From the NCBI GenBank assembly GCA_013153415.1, contig JAADEO010000018.1, forward strand, positions 1 to 5,057: 5,057 nt of DNA. Direction: 5' to 3'. Shown in pieces: positions 1 through 5,057 of this stretch. Positions within the stretch are counted from its first letter, which is position 1; every line of letters begins with the position of its first letter. The notes beneath the pieces were generated by a model, which saw only the letters and a list, made by a program, of their open reading frames with translations, was not told the origin of the DNA and searched no databases. A program made the translations under genes and the position numbers. This DNA is from Deltaproteobacteria bacterium (GTDB lineage: Bacteria; Desulfobacterota; Anaeroferrophillalia; Anaeroferrophillales; Tharpellaceae).

Positions 1-961
1 CGCCGACGATGCCGTAATGGGCCAGGGCGAAGATCGGAGCCTTGGGATCCTTGTTGATGGCGATGATCCGTTTGGCCTCGGACATCCCGGCCCGATGCTG
101 GATCTGGCCCGAGATGCCGCAGGCGATGTAGAGATTGGGCCGGACCGTAACCCCGGTCTGTCCGACCTGGTGATCCTTGTCAAGAATGCCGGCGTCGACC
201 ACCGGCCGCGAACAGCCGAGTTCCCCGCCCAGGATTCGGGCCAGTTCGCGGGCCAGTTCGATGGCCTCGGGATCGCTGGCGCCCATCCCGGCCGAAACGA
301 TGATCTGGGCGCCCTTGAGGTTGACCTGTTTCTCCTCGCGGACGACTTCGATGATTTCGCTGAGGAAATCGTCGTCGCTGAACTCGATCTTCTCGGAGAG
401 GATCTCCACCTGCCCGTCGGGATCCGGGGTTTTCATCTTCATGACCCCTTCCCTGACCGTGGCCATGCTGGGGCGGCTTTCGGGAGAGACGATGGTGGCG
501 ACGATGTTGCCGCCGAAGGCCGGGCGGATCTGGAGAAGAATATTTTCGTAGGTCTTGTCTTTGATCGTGTGCTCGCCGATCTTTAAGTCGGTGCAGTCGG
601 CGGTGAGTCCGCATTTGAGAGCCGAGGCGACCCGGGGGGCGACGTCCCGGCCCATGGTCGTAGCTCCGAAGAGCACGATCGCGGGATCGTGGCGGCGGAT
701 GGTTTCGATCACCGTGCGGGCGTAAGGTACCGAGGAAAAATGGGTTAACCGGGGGTCGTCGATATAATAGGCCCGGGTGCAGCCGTATCGGCCGAGGATC
801 GCTAGTTCGTCCTGCAGTCCGCAGCCGCAGGCCACGGCTTCGACCCGGCCGCCGAGTTCGCTCGCCAGATCGGTCGCGGCGCTGATCAGCTCGAGGCTGA
901 CTTCGGCGATGCGGCCATGGCGGGCCTCAATGAAAACCATGACATTTTTACTGTTTTCCAT
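1..961 (-). CDS. etfA: Electron transfer flavoprotein alpha subunit, C-terminus cut by window edge
   Basis: The EtfA subunit carries the electron-transferring FAD of the EtfAB heterodimer in the cytoplasm and shuttles electrons between a dehydrogenase and its partner. The reading frame is open for 320 codons from ATG at 961 to the left edge. Domain I (about residues 1-190) contains GATTMGRD (99-106), the segment GLTADCTDL (118-126) and RPAFGGNIVATI (146-157). Domain II (about 210 onward) has the EtfA FAD-binding signature: SRPVVDAG (251-258), QVGQTG (265-270), GISG plus QH (282-289) and AINKDPKAPIF (301-311). The sequence stops at YGIVG, so by family length (about 315-335 aa) only some 15-20 residues are missing. 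The start is supported by AGGAG at 971-975, 9 nt upstream. It lies 79 nt downstream of etfB on the same strand, so co-transcription is likely. Subunit identity is certain; the clade (NADH-linked, bifurcating type) is inferred from motifs. Confidence 0.97.
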   Translation of the reverse strand, partial: MENSKNVMVFIEARHGRIAEVSLELISAATDLASELGGRVEAVACGCGLQDELAILGRYGCTRAYYIDDPRLTHFSSVPYARTVIETIRRHDPAIVLFGATTMGRDVAPRVASALKCGLTADCTDLKIGEHTIKDKTYENILLQIRPAFGGNIVATIVSPESRPSMATVREGVMKMKTPDPDGQVEILSEKIEFSDDDFLSEIIEVVREEKQVNLKGAQIIVSAGMGASDPEAIELARELARILGGELGCSRPVVDAGILDKDHQVGQTGVTVRPNLYIACGISGQIQHRAGMSEAKRIIAINKDPKAPIFALAHYGIVG

Positions 962-970
962 CCCTGCTCT

Positions 971-975
971 CTCCT
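971..975 (-). promoter_or_regulatory. Ribosome binding site of etfA
   Basis: Read on the minus strand, AGGAG lies 9 nt before the ATG at 961, which fixes the etfA start. Confidence 0.75.
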
Positions 976-978
976 GTT

Positions 979-995
979 CCGGGCTTGCTTCCCGG
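979..995 (-). repeat. Small inverted repeat in the etfB-etfA gap
   Basis: The arms CCGGG and CCCGG are separated by 7 nt, just upstream of the etfA ribosome binding site. There is no T-run after it, so it is not an intrinsic terminator. It could be a small mRNA hairpin between the two cistrons, but a 5-bp GC stem in GC-rich DNA may be chance. Confidence 0.3.
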
Positions 996-1040
996 TTTGC
1001 TGGTCGGCGGTTTCGGTGGCGGTCGGCTGGAGGCCGCTCT

Positions 1041-1910
1041 TTAACCGATGATATTCTCCTCGATCAATTCATGTATCAGGCTGGAAATGCCGGCGTCGCT
1101 GTTGGCGACCTGGCGGCTTTCCCGGGCCGCCAGGACCACGCTCTGAATCTTTTTCACCTTGGTCGGCGAACCGGAAAGACCGCATTGTTGCGGGTCGGCT
1201 CCGATGGCTTCGACGTTCCATTCCTTGATATAGGTCAGAACCGGGCTGCTGTCGGTGCTCAGGTAACTTTCATCGTAGGAGGTGCTGGCCAGTTCCTTGC
1301 CGATATTCTTGTAGGTCATGACCTTCTTGGCGTTGGCGGAACGGGGCTCGTTGGCGTTGCCGGTAATCGTCAGCAGAACCGGGAAACGGCTTCTGACAAC
1401 CTCGTAACCGTCTTCAACCGAGCGTCGCACGGTAATGCTTTCGTTGTCGATGGCGGTCACCGCAGAGACGCAGGTCAGCTGGTTGAGGCCCAGTTTCTCG
1501 GCGATCTGGGGGCCGACCTGGGCTGTATCTCCGTCGATCGCCTGGCGACCGCAGAGGATGAGATCGTAATCCCCGACCTTTTCGATGGCGCATTTCAGGG
1601 CGTAGGAGGTGGCCAGGGTGTCAGCCCCGGCAAAGCGCCGGTCGGAGACCAGGATGACGTCATCAGCGCCGCGGTAGAGGCACTCTTTCAATACTTCCAC
1701 GGCGTTAGGCGGTCCCATCGAGATGCAGGTGACCGTACCTCCCACGGTTTCCTTGATCTGCAGTGCCTCTTCCAGGGCGTTGAGATCTTCGGGATTGAAG
1801 ATTGTCGGCAGGACGGCCCGGTTGACGGTTCCGTCTTCCTTCATGGCATCTCCGGACACGTTGTGGGTGTCCGGTACCTGCTTGACGGTGACGATTATTC
1901 TTAGACCCAT
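1041..1910 (-). CDS. etfB: Electron transfer flavoprotein beta subunit
   Basis: EtfB pairs with EtfA in the cytoplasm and binds AMP or a second FAD; in the bifurcating clade that FAD accepts hydride from NADH. The protein is complete at 289 aa, slightly longer than the usual 250-265 aa. Features in order: VKQVPD (9-14), NPED (39-42), SMGPP (64-68), SDR followed by FAGADTLATSY (93-103), then GRQAIDGDTAQVGP (121-134). The DGDTAQVGP loop is the form found in NADH-using, electron-bifurcating EtfBs; the mitochondrial-type EtfB has a DDDxNQT-like loop there. The C-terminal part (about 240-289) carries KVKKIQSVV and ends in an acidic helix. The ATG at 1910 is preceded by GAGGTG with 7-nt spacing. 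It is the first gene of the visible etfBA unit and is divergent from the cytochrome operon. The usual partners (acyl-CoA dehydrogenase, FixCX-like or iron-sulfur oxidoreductase) are not in view, so the physiological substrate cannot be named. Confidence 0.97.
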   Translation of the reverse strand: MGLRIIVTVKQVPDTHNVSGDAMKEDGTVNRAVLPTIFNPEDLNALEEALQIKETVGGTVTCISMGPPNAVEVLKECLYRGADDVILVSDRRFAGADTLATSYALKCAIEKVGDYDLILCGRQAIDGDTAQVGPQIAEKLGLNQLTCVSAVTAIDNESITVRRSVEDGYEVVRSRFPVLLTITGNANEPRSANAKKVMTYKNIGKELASTSYDESYLSTDSSPVLTYIKEWNVEAIGADPQQCGLSGSPTKVKKIQSVVLAARESRQVANSDAGISSLIHELIEENIIG

Positions 1911-1917
1911 CTTGTGG

Positions 1918-1923
1918 CACCTC
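1918..1923 (-). promoter_or_regulatory. Ribosome binding site of etfB
   Basis: GAGGTG on the minus strand, 7 nt before the ATG at 1910, supports this start. Confidence 0.7.
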
Positions 1924-1959
1924 GTTGTCTCTTCCGTTCTCCGCCGCAGTTCTCATCCT

Positions 1960-1965
1960 ATTATA
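1960..1965 (-). promoter_or_regulatory. Candidate -10 element for etfBA
   Basis: On the minus strand 1965-1960 reads TATAAT, a perfect -10 hexamer. It would start transcription near 1953 and leave a leader of about 43 nt before etfB. No good -35 exists at 16-18 bp spacing (TGCCGC at 17 bp), so the promoter would need an activator or the match is chance. Confidence 0.35.
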
Positions 1966-1979
1966 ATGAATATAATGAA
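1962..1979. repeat. Tandem 9-bp repeat (TATAATGAA twice)
   Basis: TATAATGAA occurs twice in a row with no spacer, overlapping the candidate etfBA -10 element. A directly repeated 9-mer at a promoter could be a regulator half-site pair or simple slippage. Confidence 0.45.
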
Positions 1980-2038
1980 GCTGCGGCATGACGGTGAGCT
2001 TTTTCCAAGACTCGCCCATCTGTCGTTTGAGCCCGGTC

Positions 2039-2079
2039 TTCGGTTTGAATTGAAGGCGGCTACATAGCAAAAAACCGAA
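2039..2079. repeat. Inverted repeat TTCGGTTT / AAACCGAA
   Basis: Perfect 8-bp arms (2039-2046 and 2072-2079) flank 25 nt. It lies upstream of the etfBA candidate promoter. The long loop makes a stable RNA hairpin unlikely; two half-sites of a DNA-binding protein or chance are both possible. Confidence 0.35.
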
Positions 2080-2197
2080 ACAAAGACAAGCGAAAGGTGC
2101 GCACGTGGCGGAGGTTGCCGATCCGGATGGCGGAAGGAGTTATTATGATATGATTTTGTGAGTGTTTTTACCTTGCAGATAGGCATATATCTATCTA

Positions 2198-2216
2198 TTC
2201 TATTATTCTAATAGAA
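2198..2216. repeat. 19-bp inverted repeat, candidate operator
   Basis: The arms TTCTATTA (2198-2205) and TAATAGAA (2209-2216) are exact reverse complements around the 3-nt centre TTC. The size and AT-rich dyad are like operators of dimeric repressors such as the Fur/PerR superfamily, but the bases do not match a Fur or PerR consensus that I can recognise. It sits inside the AT-rich core between the two divergent operons. Confidence 0.4.
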
Positions 2217-2257
2217 ACATTGTTATATTTGTGTGCTGATACTGATTCGGTCATGGA

Positions 2258-2271
2258 TATTTATATAAATA
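2258..2271. repeat. 14-bp perfect palindrome
   Basis: TATTTATATAAATA reads the same on both strands. In DNA this rich in A and T such palindromes arise by chance more easily, so its role as a binding site is only a possibility. Confidence 0.25.
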
Positions 2272-2339
2272 CTTGAATATAAAGATTTTAGTATTATTAT
2301 TTATTTCACAAAGGATTAAGAATAAATTAATTTTTATAG

Positions 2340-2368
2340 TTGACAAGGGTATTTTTTTTAATTAGTAG
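2340..2368 (+). promoter_or_regulatory. Weak candidate sigma-70 promoter
   Basis: A perfect -35 hexamer TTGACA (2340-2345) follows an A/T-rich stretch that could act as an UP element. The -10 at 17 bp spacing is only TAGTAG (2363-2368), 3 of 6 matches and lacking the conserved final T. It would give a long leader of about 160 nt before the cytochrome gene. Confidence 0.25.
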
Positions 2369-2370
2369 AG

Positions 2371-2398
2371 TTGTTATACCAACAAAAAAATAGTTGTT
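2371..2398 (+). repeat. Three-arm repeat TTGTT / AACAA / TTGTT
   Basis: TTGTT (2371-2375), AACAA (2381-2385) and TTGTT (2394-2398) could form either of two mutually exclusive weak hairpins. The stems are 5 bp and A/T-rich, so stability is poor. They would only be transcribed if a promoter upstream of 2371 is used. Confidence 0.2.
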
Positions 2399-2414
2399 TT
2401 TGAGGGGAGGTGAT

Positions 2415-2430
2415 AGGGCTTTAGGTTGCA
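2415..2430 (+). promoter_or_regulatory. Candidate sigma-54 (RpoN) promoter for the cytochrome-porin operon
   Basis: The stretch AGGGCTTTAGGTTGCA has GG at 2416-2417 and GC at 2428-2429 with exactly 10 nt between them, the invariant -24/-12 spacing. The -12 element TTGCA matches the consensus fully; the rest of the -24 element after GG is poor (GCTT instead of CACG). Transcription would start near 2441, giving a leader of about 94 nt. RpoN promoters are common in Geobacter-type bacteria, but no enhancer site is recognised here. Confidence 0.35.
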
Positions 2431-2440
2431 ATAATTGAAA

Positions 2441-2457
2441 TTTTCCAGACTGGAAAA
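2441..2457. repeat. 17-bp perfect palindrome, candidate operator
   Basis: TTTTCCAG and CTGGAAAA are exact reverse complements around a single central A. The site lies 78 bp before the cytochrome start and begins at the start point predicted for the sigma-54 candidate. As DNA it looks like a dimeric regulator's operator. As RNA the one-base loop could not form without opening the stem, so a binding site is more likely than a hairpin. Confidence 0.5.
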
Positions 2458-2517
2458 ACGGTTTGTTGACCCCCCCTGGCAGGAGCGGGAAAGTGTTCGG
2501 AGGGGAAAAATCCAACT

Positions 2518-2533
2518 GAGGAGAAGAGAGAGG
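2518..2533 (+). promoter_or_regulatory. Ribosome binding region of the decaheme cytochrome
   Basis: This purine-rich stretch holds GAGGAG (2518-2523), 11 nt before the ATG at 2535, and GAGAGG (2528-2533), only 1 nt before that ATG but 7 nt before the next in-frame ATG at 2541. Either ATG can therefore be the true start; the choice changes the protein by two residues (M-K) and does not affect the signal peptide. Confidence 0.6.
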
Positions 2534-2534
2534 T

Positions 2535-3545
2535 ATGAAGATGAAAAAACATTGGCTGATGCTGGTGGCGGGCGTATTGATGGTACTGGCATTGACCATT
2601 ACCGCCTGCACGACTTTGAGTAATCAAAGAACCAGTACGCTCAAACTGCCGGTACCGGTGGAAGGGGCCCAGTTCGTTGGCAGCGAGGCCTGTGCCGACT
2701 GCCACGAGGAACTGGTGGCATCTTTCAACGGTTCGATCCATGATCGGATCCTGGCCCGGGAGACGGCCATCGGAATGAAAGGCTGCGAGACCTGTCATGG
2801 ACCCGCGAGCCTCCATGCCGATTCCGAGGACCCGGCGAAAATCATTCGTTTCGAAGGTATGGACCCGGGGATGGCTTCGGCCGTCTGTCTGCGCTGTCAT
2901 ACCGATGGCGAACATATGGACTGGGCCGGCAGCGCCCATCCCATGAACGATGTCGGCTGTCTCGACTGTCACAAGATTCACAATCCGCCGGTAGTCGAAG
3001 CTTCCCTGGAGAAAGCGGAGCCCGCACTCTGTTACGAGTGCCACGCGCTTGAACGGGCCAAGATGTACTATCCTTCCCATCATCCGGTCAAAGAAGGCAA
3101 GATGGTCTGCAGCGACTGTCACGCCAACCACGGCTCGATGGTCAAAAACCTGAAAACCGATGAGCGGATCAATGATCTCTGTCTCAACTGTCATGCCCGT
3201 TACCAGGGACCGTTCGTTTTCGAACACTCCCCGGTATCGGATGACTGCATGATCTGTCACGATCCTCACGGGGCGGTGGCCAACAACCTTCTGAAGGCCA
3301 ACGAACCCTATCTCTGTCTGCAGTGTCACGAGCCTCACTTCCATGCCGGCCGCACCTCGACTGCGTCGGTTCCGCTGGTCGATCCTTATGGAAAAACGAT
3401 TCAGCCGGAGCAGTACAACAGCGGTGATGCCCGGGTTTGGGCCCAGGCCTACGCGACCAAGTGCACCCAGTGTCACGCTCAGGTTCACGGCAGCGATCTG
3501 CCCTCGCAGTCGACGCCGGGGCAGGGAAGATCTTTAACCAGATAG
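2535..3545 (+). CDS. DmsE/MtrA-family decaheme c-type cytochrome, predicted lipoprotein
   Basis: This is the periplasm-side electron carrier of a trans-outer-membrane conduit. In the Shewanella MtrCAB system, MtrA sits inside the MtrB barrel and relays electrons to a surface cytochrome. The protein has 336 aa, close to MtrA (about 333). Ten CXXCH heme motifs begin at C53, C84, C118, C142, C166, C192, C216, C238, C261 and C310, with the paired-motif layout of the family (GCETCHGP, SHHPVKEGKMVCSDCH, FVFEHSPV, DPHGA, QVHGSDLPS). The N-terminus is basic (MKMKKH), then hydrophobic, and ends in the lipobox I-T-A-C with C25 as the lipidated cysteine. Residue 26 is Thr, not Asp, so outer-membrane sorting is expected. 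A 44-residue gap separates hemes 9 and 10. The next gene follows after 19 nt and encodes the barrel partner. The start could also be ATG 2541. Family call is firm; the direction of electron flow and the terminal acceptor (metal oxide, DMSO, electrode or other) are not shown. Confidence 0.95.
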   Translation: MKMKKHWLMLVAGVLMVLALTITACTTLSNQRTSTLKLPVPVEGAQFVGSEACADCHEELVASFNGSIHDRILARETAIGMKGCETCHGPASLHADSEDPAKIIRFEGMDPGMASAVCLRCHTDGEHMDWAGSAHPMNDVGCLDCHKIHNPPVVEASLEKAEPALCYECHALERAKMYYPSHHPVKEGKMVCSDCHANHGSMVKNLKTDERINDLCLNCHARYQGPFVFEHSPVSDDCMICHDPHGAVANNLLKANEPYLCLQCHEPHFHAGRTSTASVPLVDPYGKTIQPEQYNSGDARVWAQAYATKCTQCHAQVHGSDLPSQSTPGQGRSLTR

Positions 3546-3547
3546 GT

Positions 3548-3559
3548 AAGGAGAAGGAG
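3548..3559 (+). promoter_or_regulatory. Doubled ribosome binding site of the barrel gene
   Basis: AAGGAG occurs twice in direct tandem (3548-3553 and 3554-3559), between the cytochrome stop codon and the ATG at 3565. The second copy is 5 nt from the ATG and the first 11 nt. Strong initiation is likely and confirms the start. Confidence 0.8.
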
Positions 3560-3564
3560 AGATC

Positions 3565-5057
3565 ATGAAACGTATTGTCCAATATTCGATCCTGGCTCTT
3601 TGTCTGGTGCTGATGCCGATGCTTGCGTGGGCGGGACAGACCACCGGCAGTGTCGGGATTGGCGTTCAAGGGGTTGATATCGATGATTCGCGTGAAGGCG
3701 CGGCTGAATATCATACCGCCGACCAAGGCGGGAATCCGACTTTTAATTTCAACCTGAAAGGTGAGCAGAGCGAGATTTTCTACGATTTCGGAGTGGATTT
3801 CACCCACGAGGATGATCTCGGCGGCAAACTCGACCTGGACATCAAGCGCTACTTCCGGAGTAAGAACAGTTACCAGAAGTTCAAGCATTGGCTCGAGAAC
3901 GACGATCTCGTCAATTACAACGACGATCCCGATTTCAGCTTTCCGGCCGGAATGACTGAGAAGACTCCCTATTACATGGCGGCCAATGGCAAAAATATCT
4001 TCGCCAAACCGGGGGTCATGGGTTACAACATCGCCGTGGCCCGCAACACCTCCTGGGGGGATGATCTCTATGTTACCCGCGAGGAACTCATCTCTGATAA
4101 CGAGTTTCTGGTTCCCGGGGCCGAGTTCATCAAGATCCACGCCAAGTACCGGATGGAGCACCGCAAGGGTTACGAACAGACCAAGACTTTAAGTAAATGC
4201 GGCGGCTGTCACCTGGTGGCGGACAAGCATGAAATCGATGAGGAGACTCAGGATTTCGCGGTCGGCGCCACCGCTCATCTCGGGCTGGTGACTCTGGATT
4301 ACACCTTTCTGCACCGGGAGTTTGATGAAAAGTCTGACGCTCCGACCAATCTCTACATGTCAGCTGGAAAGCTGCAGAAGAAATTTGCGATCGATGGATC
4401 CGACGGCGAGATGGCCTACCACGAGACCCCGGATTCGGAGAAGGATTCGCATATCTTCAAAGCCCAGGTTTCGTTGCCGATGAATACCGCGGTCTTCGGT
4501 TCCTACGTGCATACCGAGATCGACAACAACGATGCCCAGAGCAACAACGTCGGCGACGTGACGATCAGTGATGATCCGAGCTACGATTATGACGCCTACG
4601 CCATGCGGGTAACCTCGACACCGCTCGATTTCGTGACTGTGTCGTTCAAGTATCGGCACGAGGATCTCGATGCCGATGATGTCGAAGTCCTGTTCGACGA
4701 TTCGGCCTATGATCCCCAGGGAGAGAATTCCCAGGCGGTCAATCCCGAAAATTACGGGCTGCACGGGTTTTCGCAGGAGCATGACGGCTGGCCCTGGGAG
4801 CGGGAGTCGACTCTTTCGCGCGATACCGATACCTACGGTGCCGCTCTCAAGTTCAAGGTTCTCAGTCGCACCAACCTGCTGCTCGGCTGGGAGCGGGTCG
4901 AGGATGATCGCGACGCCGAGTGGGAGACCACCAGCGACACCTTCTCGATCGCTTTGAACAGCCGCTTCATCAAGGATCTGAGCGTACGGTTGGAATATTC
5001 CTATGAGGATATCGACGACCCTTATGTCAACGAACGGGCCGCCTACACCGATCCCAC
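3565..5057 (+). CDS. MtrB/PioB-like outer-membrane beta-barrel with a CXXCH motif, 3' end beyond window
   Basis: This is the likely barrel that sheathes the decaheme cytochrome and lets it cross the outer membrane. The frame is open for 497 codons and runs off the right edge; MtrB-type proteins have roughly 650-750 residues, so about a quarter to a third is missing. A Sec signal peptide (MKR, hydrophobic 8-20) ends at AWA, with cleavage after A23. The mature part shows repeated amphipathic strands ending in aromatic residues and separated by Asp/Glu-rich turns, for example about 72-84, 187-200, 233-250, 277-298, 324-345, 423-440 and 459-480. Segment NPENYGLHGF (393-402) lies in a long loop. 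The only mature cysteines seen are in CGGCH (212-216), a c-type heme motif between two predicted strands. Shewanella MtrB instead has an N-terminal CXXC without the heme histidine. Identification rests on barrel pattern, length and position after the decaheme gene; exact subfamily is uncertain. Confidence 0.85.
   Translation, partial: MKRIVQYSILALCLVLMPMLAWAGQTTGSVGIGVQGVDIDDSREGAAEYHTADQGGNPTFNFNLKGEQSEIFYDFGVDFTHEDDLGGKLDLDIKRYFRSKNSYQKFKHWLENDDLVNYNDDPDFSFPAGMTEKTPYYMAANGKNIFAKPGVMGYNIAVARNTSWGDDLYVTREELISDNEFLVPGAEFIKIHAKYRMEHRKGYEQTKTLSKCGGCHLVADKHEIDEETQDFAVGATAHLGLVTLDYTFLHREFDEKSDAPTNLYMSAGKLQKKFAIDGSDGEMAYHETPDSEKDSHIFKAQVSLPMNTAVFGSYVHTEIDNNDAQSNNVGDVTISDDPSYDYDAYAMRVTSTPLDFVTVSFKYRHEDLDADDVEVLFDDSAYDPQGENSQAVNPENYGLHGFSQEHDGWPWERESTLSRDTDTYGAALKFKVLSRTNLLLGWERVEDDRDAEWETTSDTFSIALNSRFIKDLSVRLEYSYEDIDDPYVNERAAYTDP

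Larger units (their letters stand above)
1911..2534. other. Divergent intergenic region with AT-rich core
   Basis: These 624 bp separate etfB (leftward) from the decaheme cytochrome gene (rightward). The reading frames that cross it have no ribosome binding site, domain or sensible composition, and I see no gene. Base composition changes sharply: 2161-2400 holds about 54 G or C in 240 bases (about 22%), far below the clearly GC-rich coding arms. The region carries perfect inverted repeats at 2198-2216, 2258-2271 and 2441-2457, a tandem 9-mer at 1962-1979, and the candidate promoters listed separately. I infer that it is the regulatory region for both operons. An undetected small RNA cannot be excluded. 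Confidence 0.8.

Noticed and set aside
17..586. Plus-strand frame of 189 codons at the left edge, with overlapping frames 177-551 and 180-614
   Set aside because: All lie over etfA, whose 320-codon frame runs through the whole stretch with FAD-binding motifs.
1002..1027. Direct repeat GGTCGGC twice in the etfB-etfA gap
   Set aside because: Two 7-bp copies in GC-rich DNA are weak evidence for any function.
777..1904. Long plus-strand frame of 375 codons opposite etfB and the start of etfA
   Set aside because: It is the antisense shadow of etfB; the minus-strand protein has clear family motifs, while this one has low-complexity Gly/Val/Asp composition and no ribosome binding site.
2097..2107. 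Overlapping short palindromes GTGCGCAC and CACGTG
   Set aside because: They are 8 and 6 bp, too short to separate from chance, and there is no accompanying promoter element at proper spacing.
2106..2119. TGGCGG...TTGCC as a sigma-54 promoter
   Set aside because: Only 8 nt separate GG and GC; the spacing must be 10, so it cannot work as a -24/-12 promoter.
2124..2144. AAGGAG followed by ATG in the intergenic region
   Set aside because: The frame is ATG-ATA-TGA, only two codons, so it is not a gene; the purine run is probably chance.
1953..2186. Minus-strand 77-codon frame upstream of etfB
   Set aside because: There is no good ribosome binding site, the composition is odd (Arg/Pro-rich then an Ile/Phe tail encoded by the AT repeat), and it overlaps the likely promoter.
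2421..3488. Minus-strand frame of 355 codons opposite the decaheme cytochrome
   Set aside because: The plus strand encodes ten regularly placed CXXCH motifs; the antisense frame has no domain or start signal.
3184..4161. Minus-strand frame of 325 codons spanning the cytochrome-barrel junction
   Set aside because: It covers two genuine plus-strand genes and the ribosome binding site between them, and its sequence shows no recognisable protein.

Overview
The window comes from the chromosome of a Gram-negative bacterium that makes multiheme c-type cytochromes. The best guess is an anaerobic, metal-respiring member of the Desulfuromonadales/Geobacter group (Thermodesulfobacteriota). This rests on family resemblance read from the translated proteins: a DmsE/MtrA-type decaheme cytochrome followed by an MtrB/PioB-type outer-membrane barrel, beside an EtfBA pair with the motifs of the NADH-linked (electron-bifurcating type) clade. 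No species can be named from sequence alone.

Left arm, minus strand: etfB (1910 to 1041), then a 79-nt gap, then etfA (961 to beyond the left edge, lacking only about its last 15-20 residues). Together they encode the two subunits of an electron transfer flavoprotein. No dehydrogenase or quinone-reductase partner is visible.

Centre, 1911-2534: a 624-bp divergent intergenic region with no credible gene. It includes a very AT-rich core (2161-2400, about 22% G+C by hand count). It also holds several perfect inverted repeats: 2198-2216, 2258-2271, 2441-2457, and a looser one at 2039-2079. A candidate sigma-54 promoter (GG-N10-GC with TTGCA, 2415-2430) would start transcription at the edge of the 2441-2457 palindrome. 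This is where regulation of both arms must sit.

Right arm, plus strand: a 336-aa decaheme cytochrome (2535-3545, ten CXXCH motifs, predicted lipoprotein). After 19 nt comes an outer-membrane beta-barrel protein (3565 to beyond the right edge, 497 codons seen). This is the core of a trans-outer-membrane porin-cytochrome conduit that would carry electrons between the periplasm and the cell exterior. A surface multiheme cytochrome would be expected downstream but lies outside the window.

The most unusual points are a CXXCH heme-binding motif inside the barrel protein (residues 212-216), which holds the only cysteines of its mature part seen here, and a lipobox on the decaheme subunit, whose Shewanella MtrA counterpart is a soluble periplasmic protein. 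There is no CRISPR array, tRNA, rRNA or mobile element.
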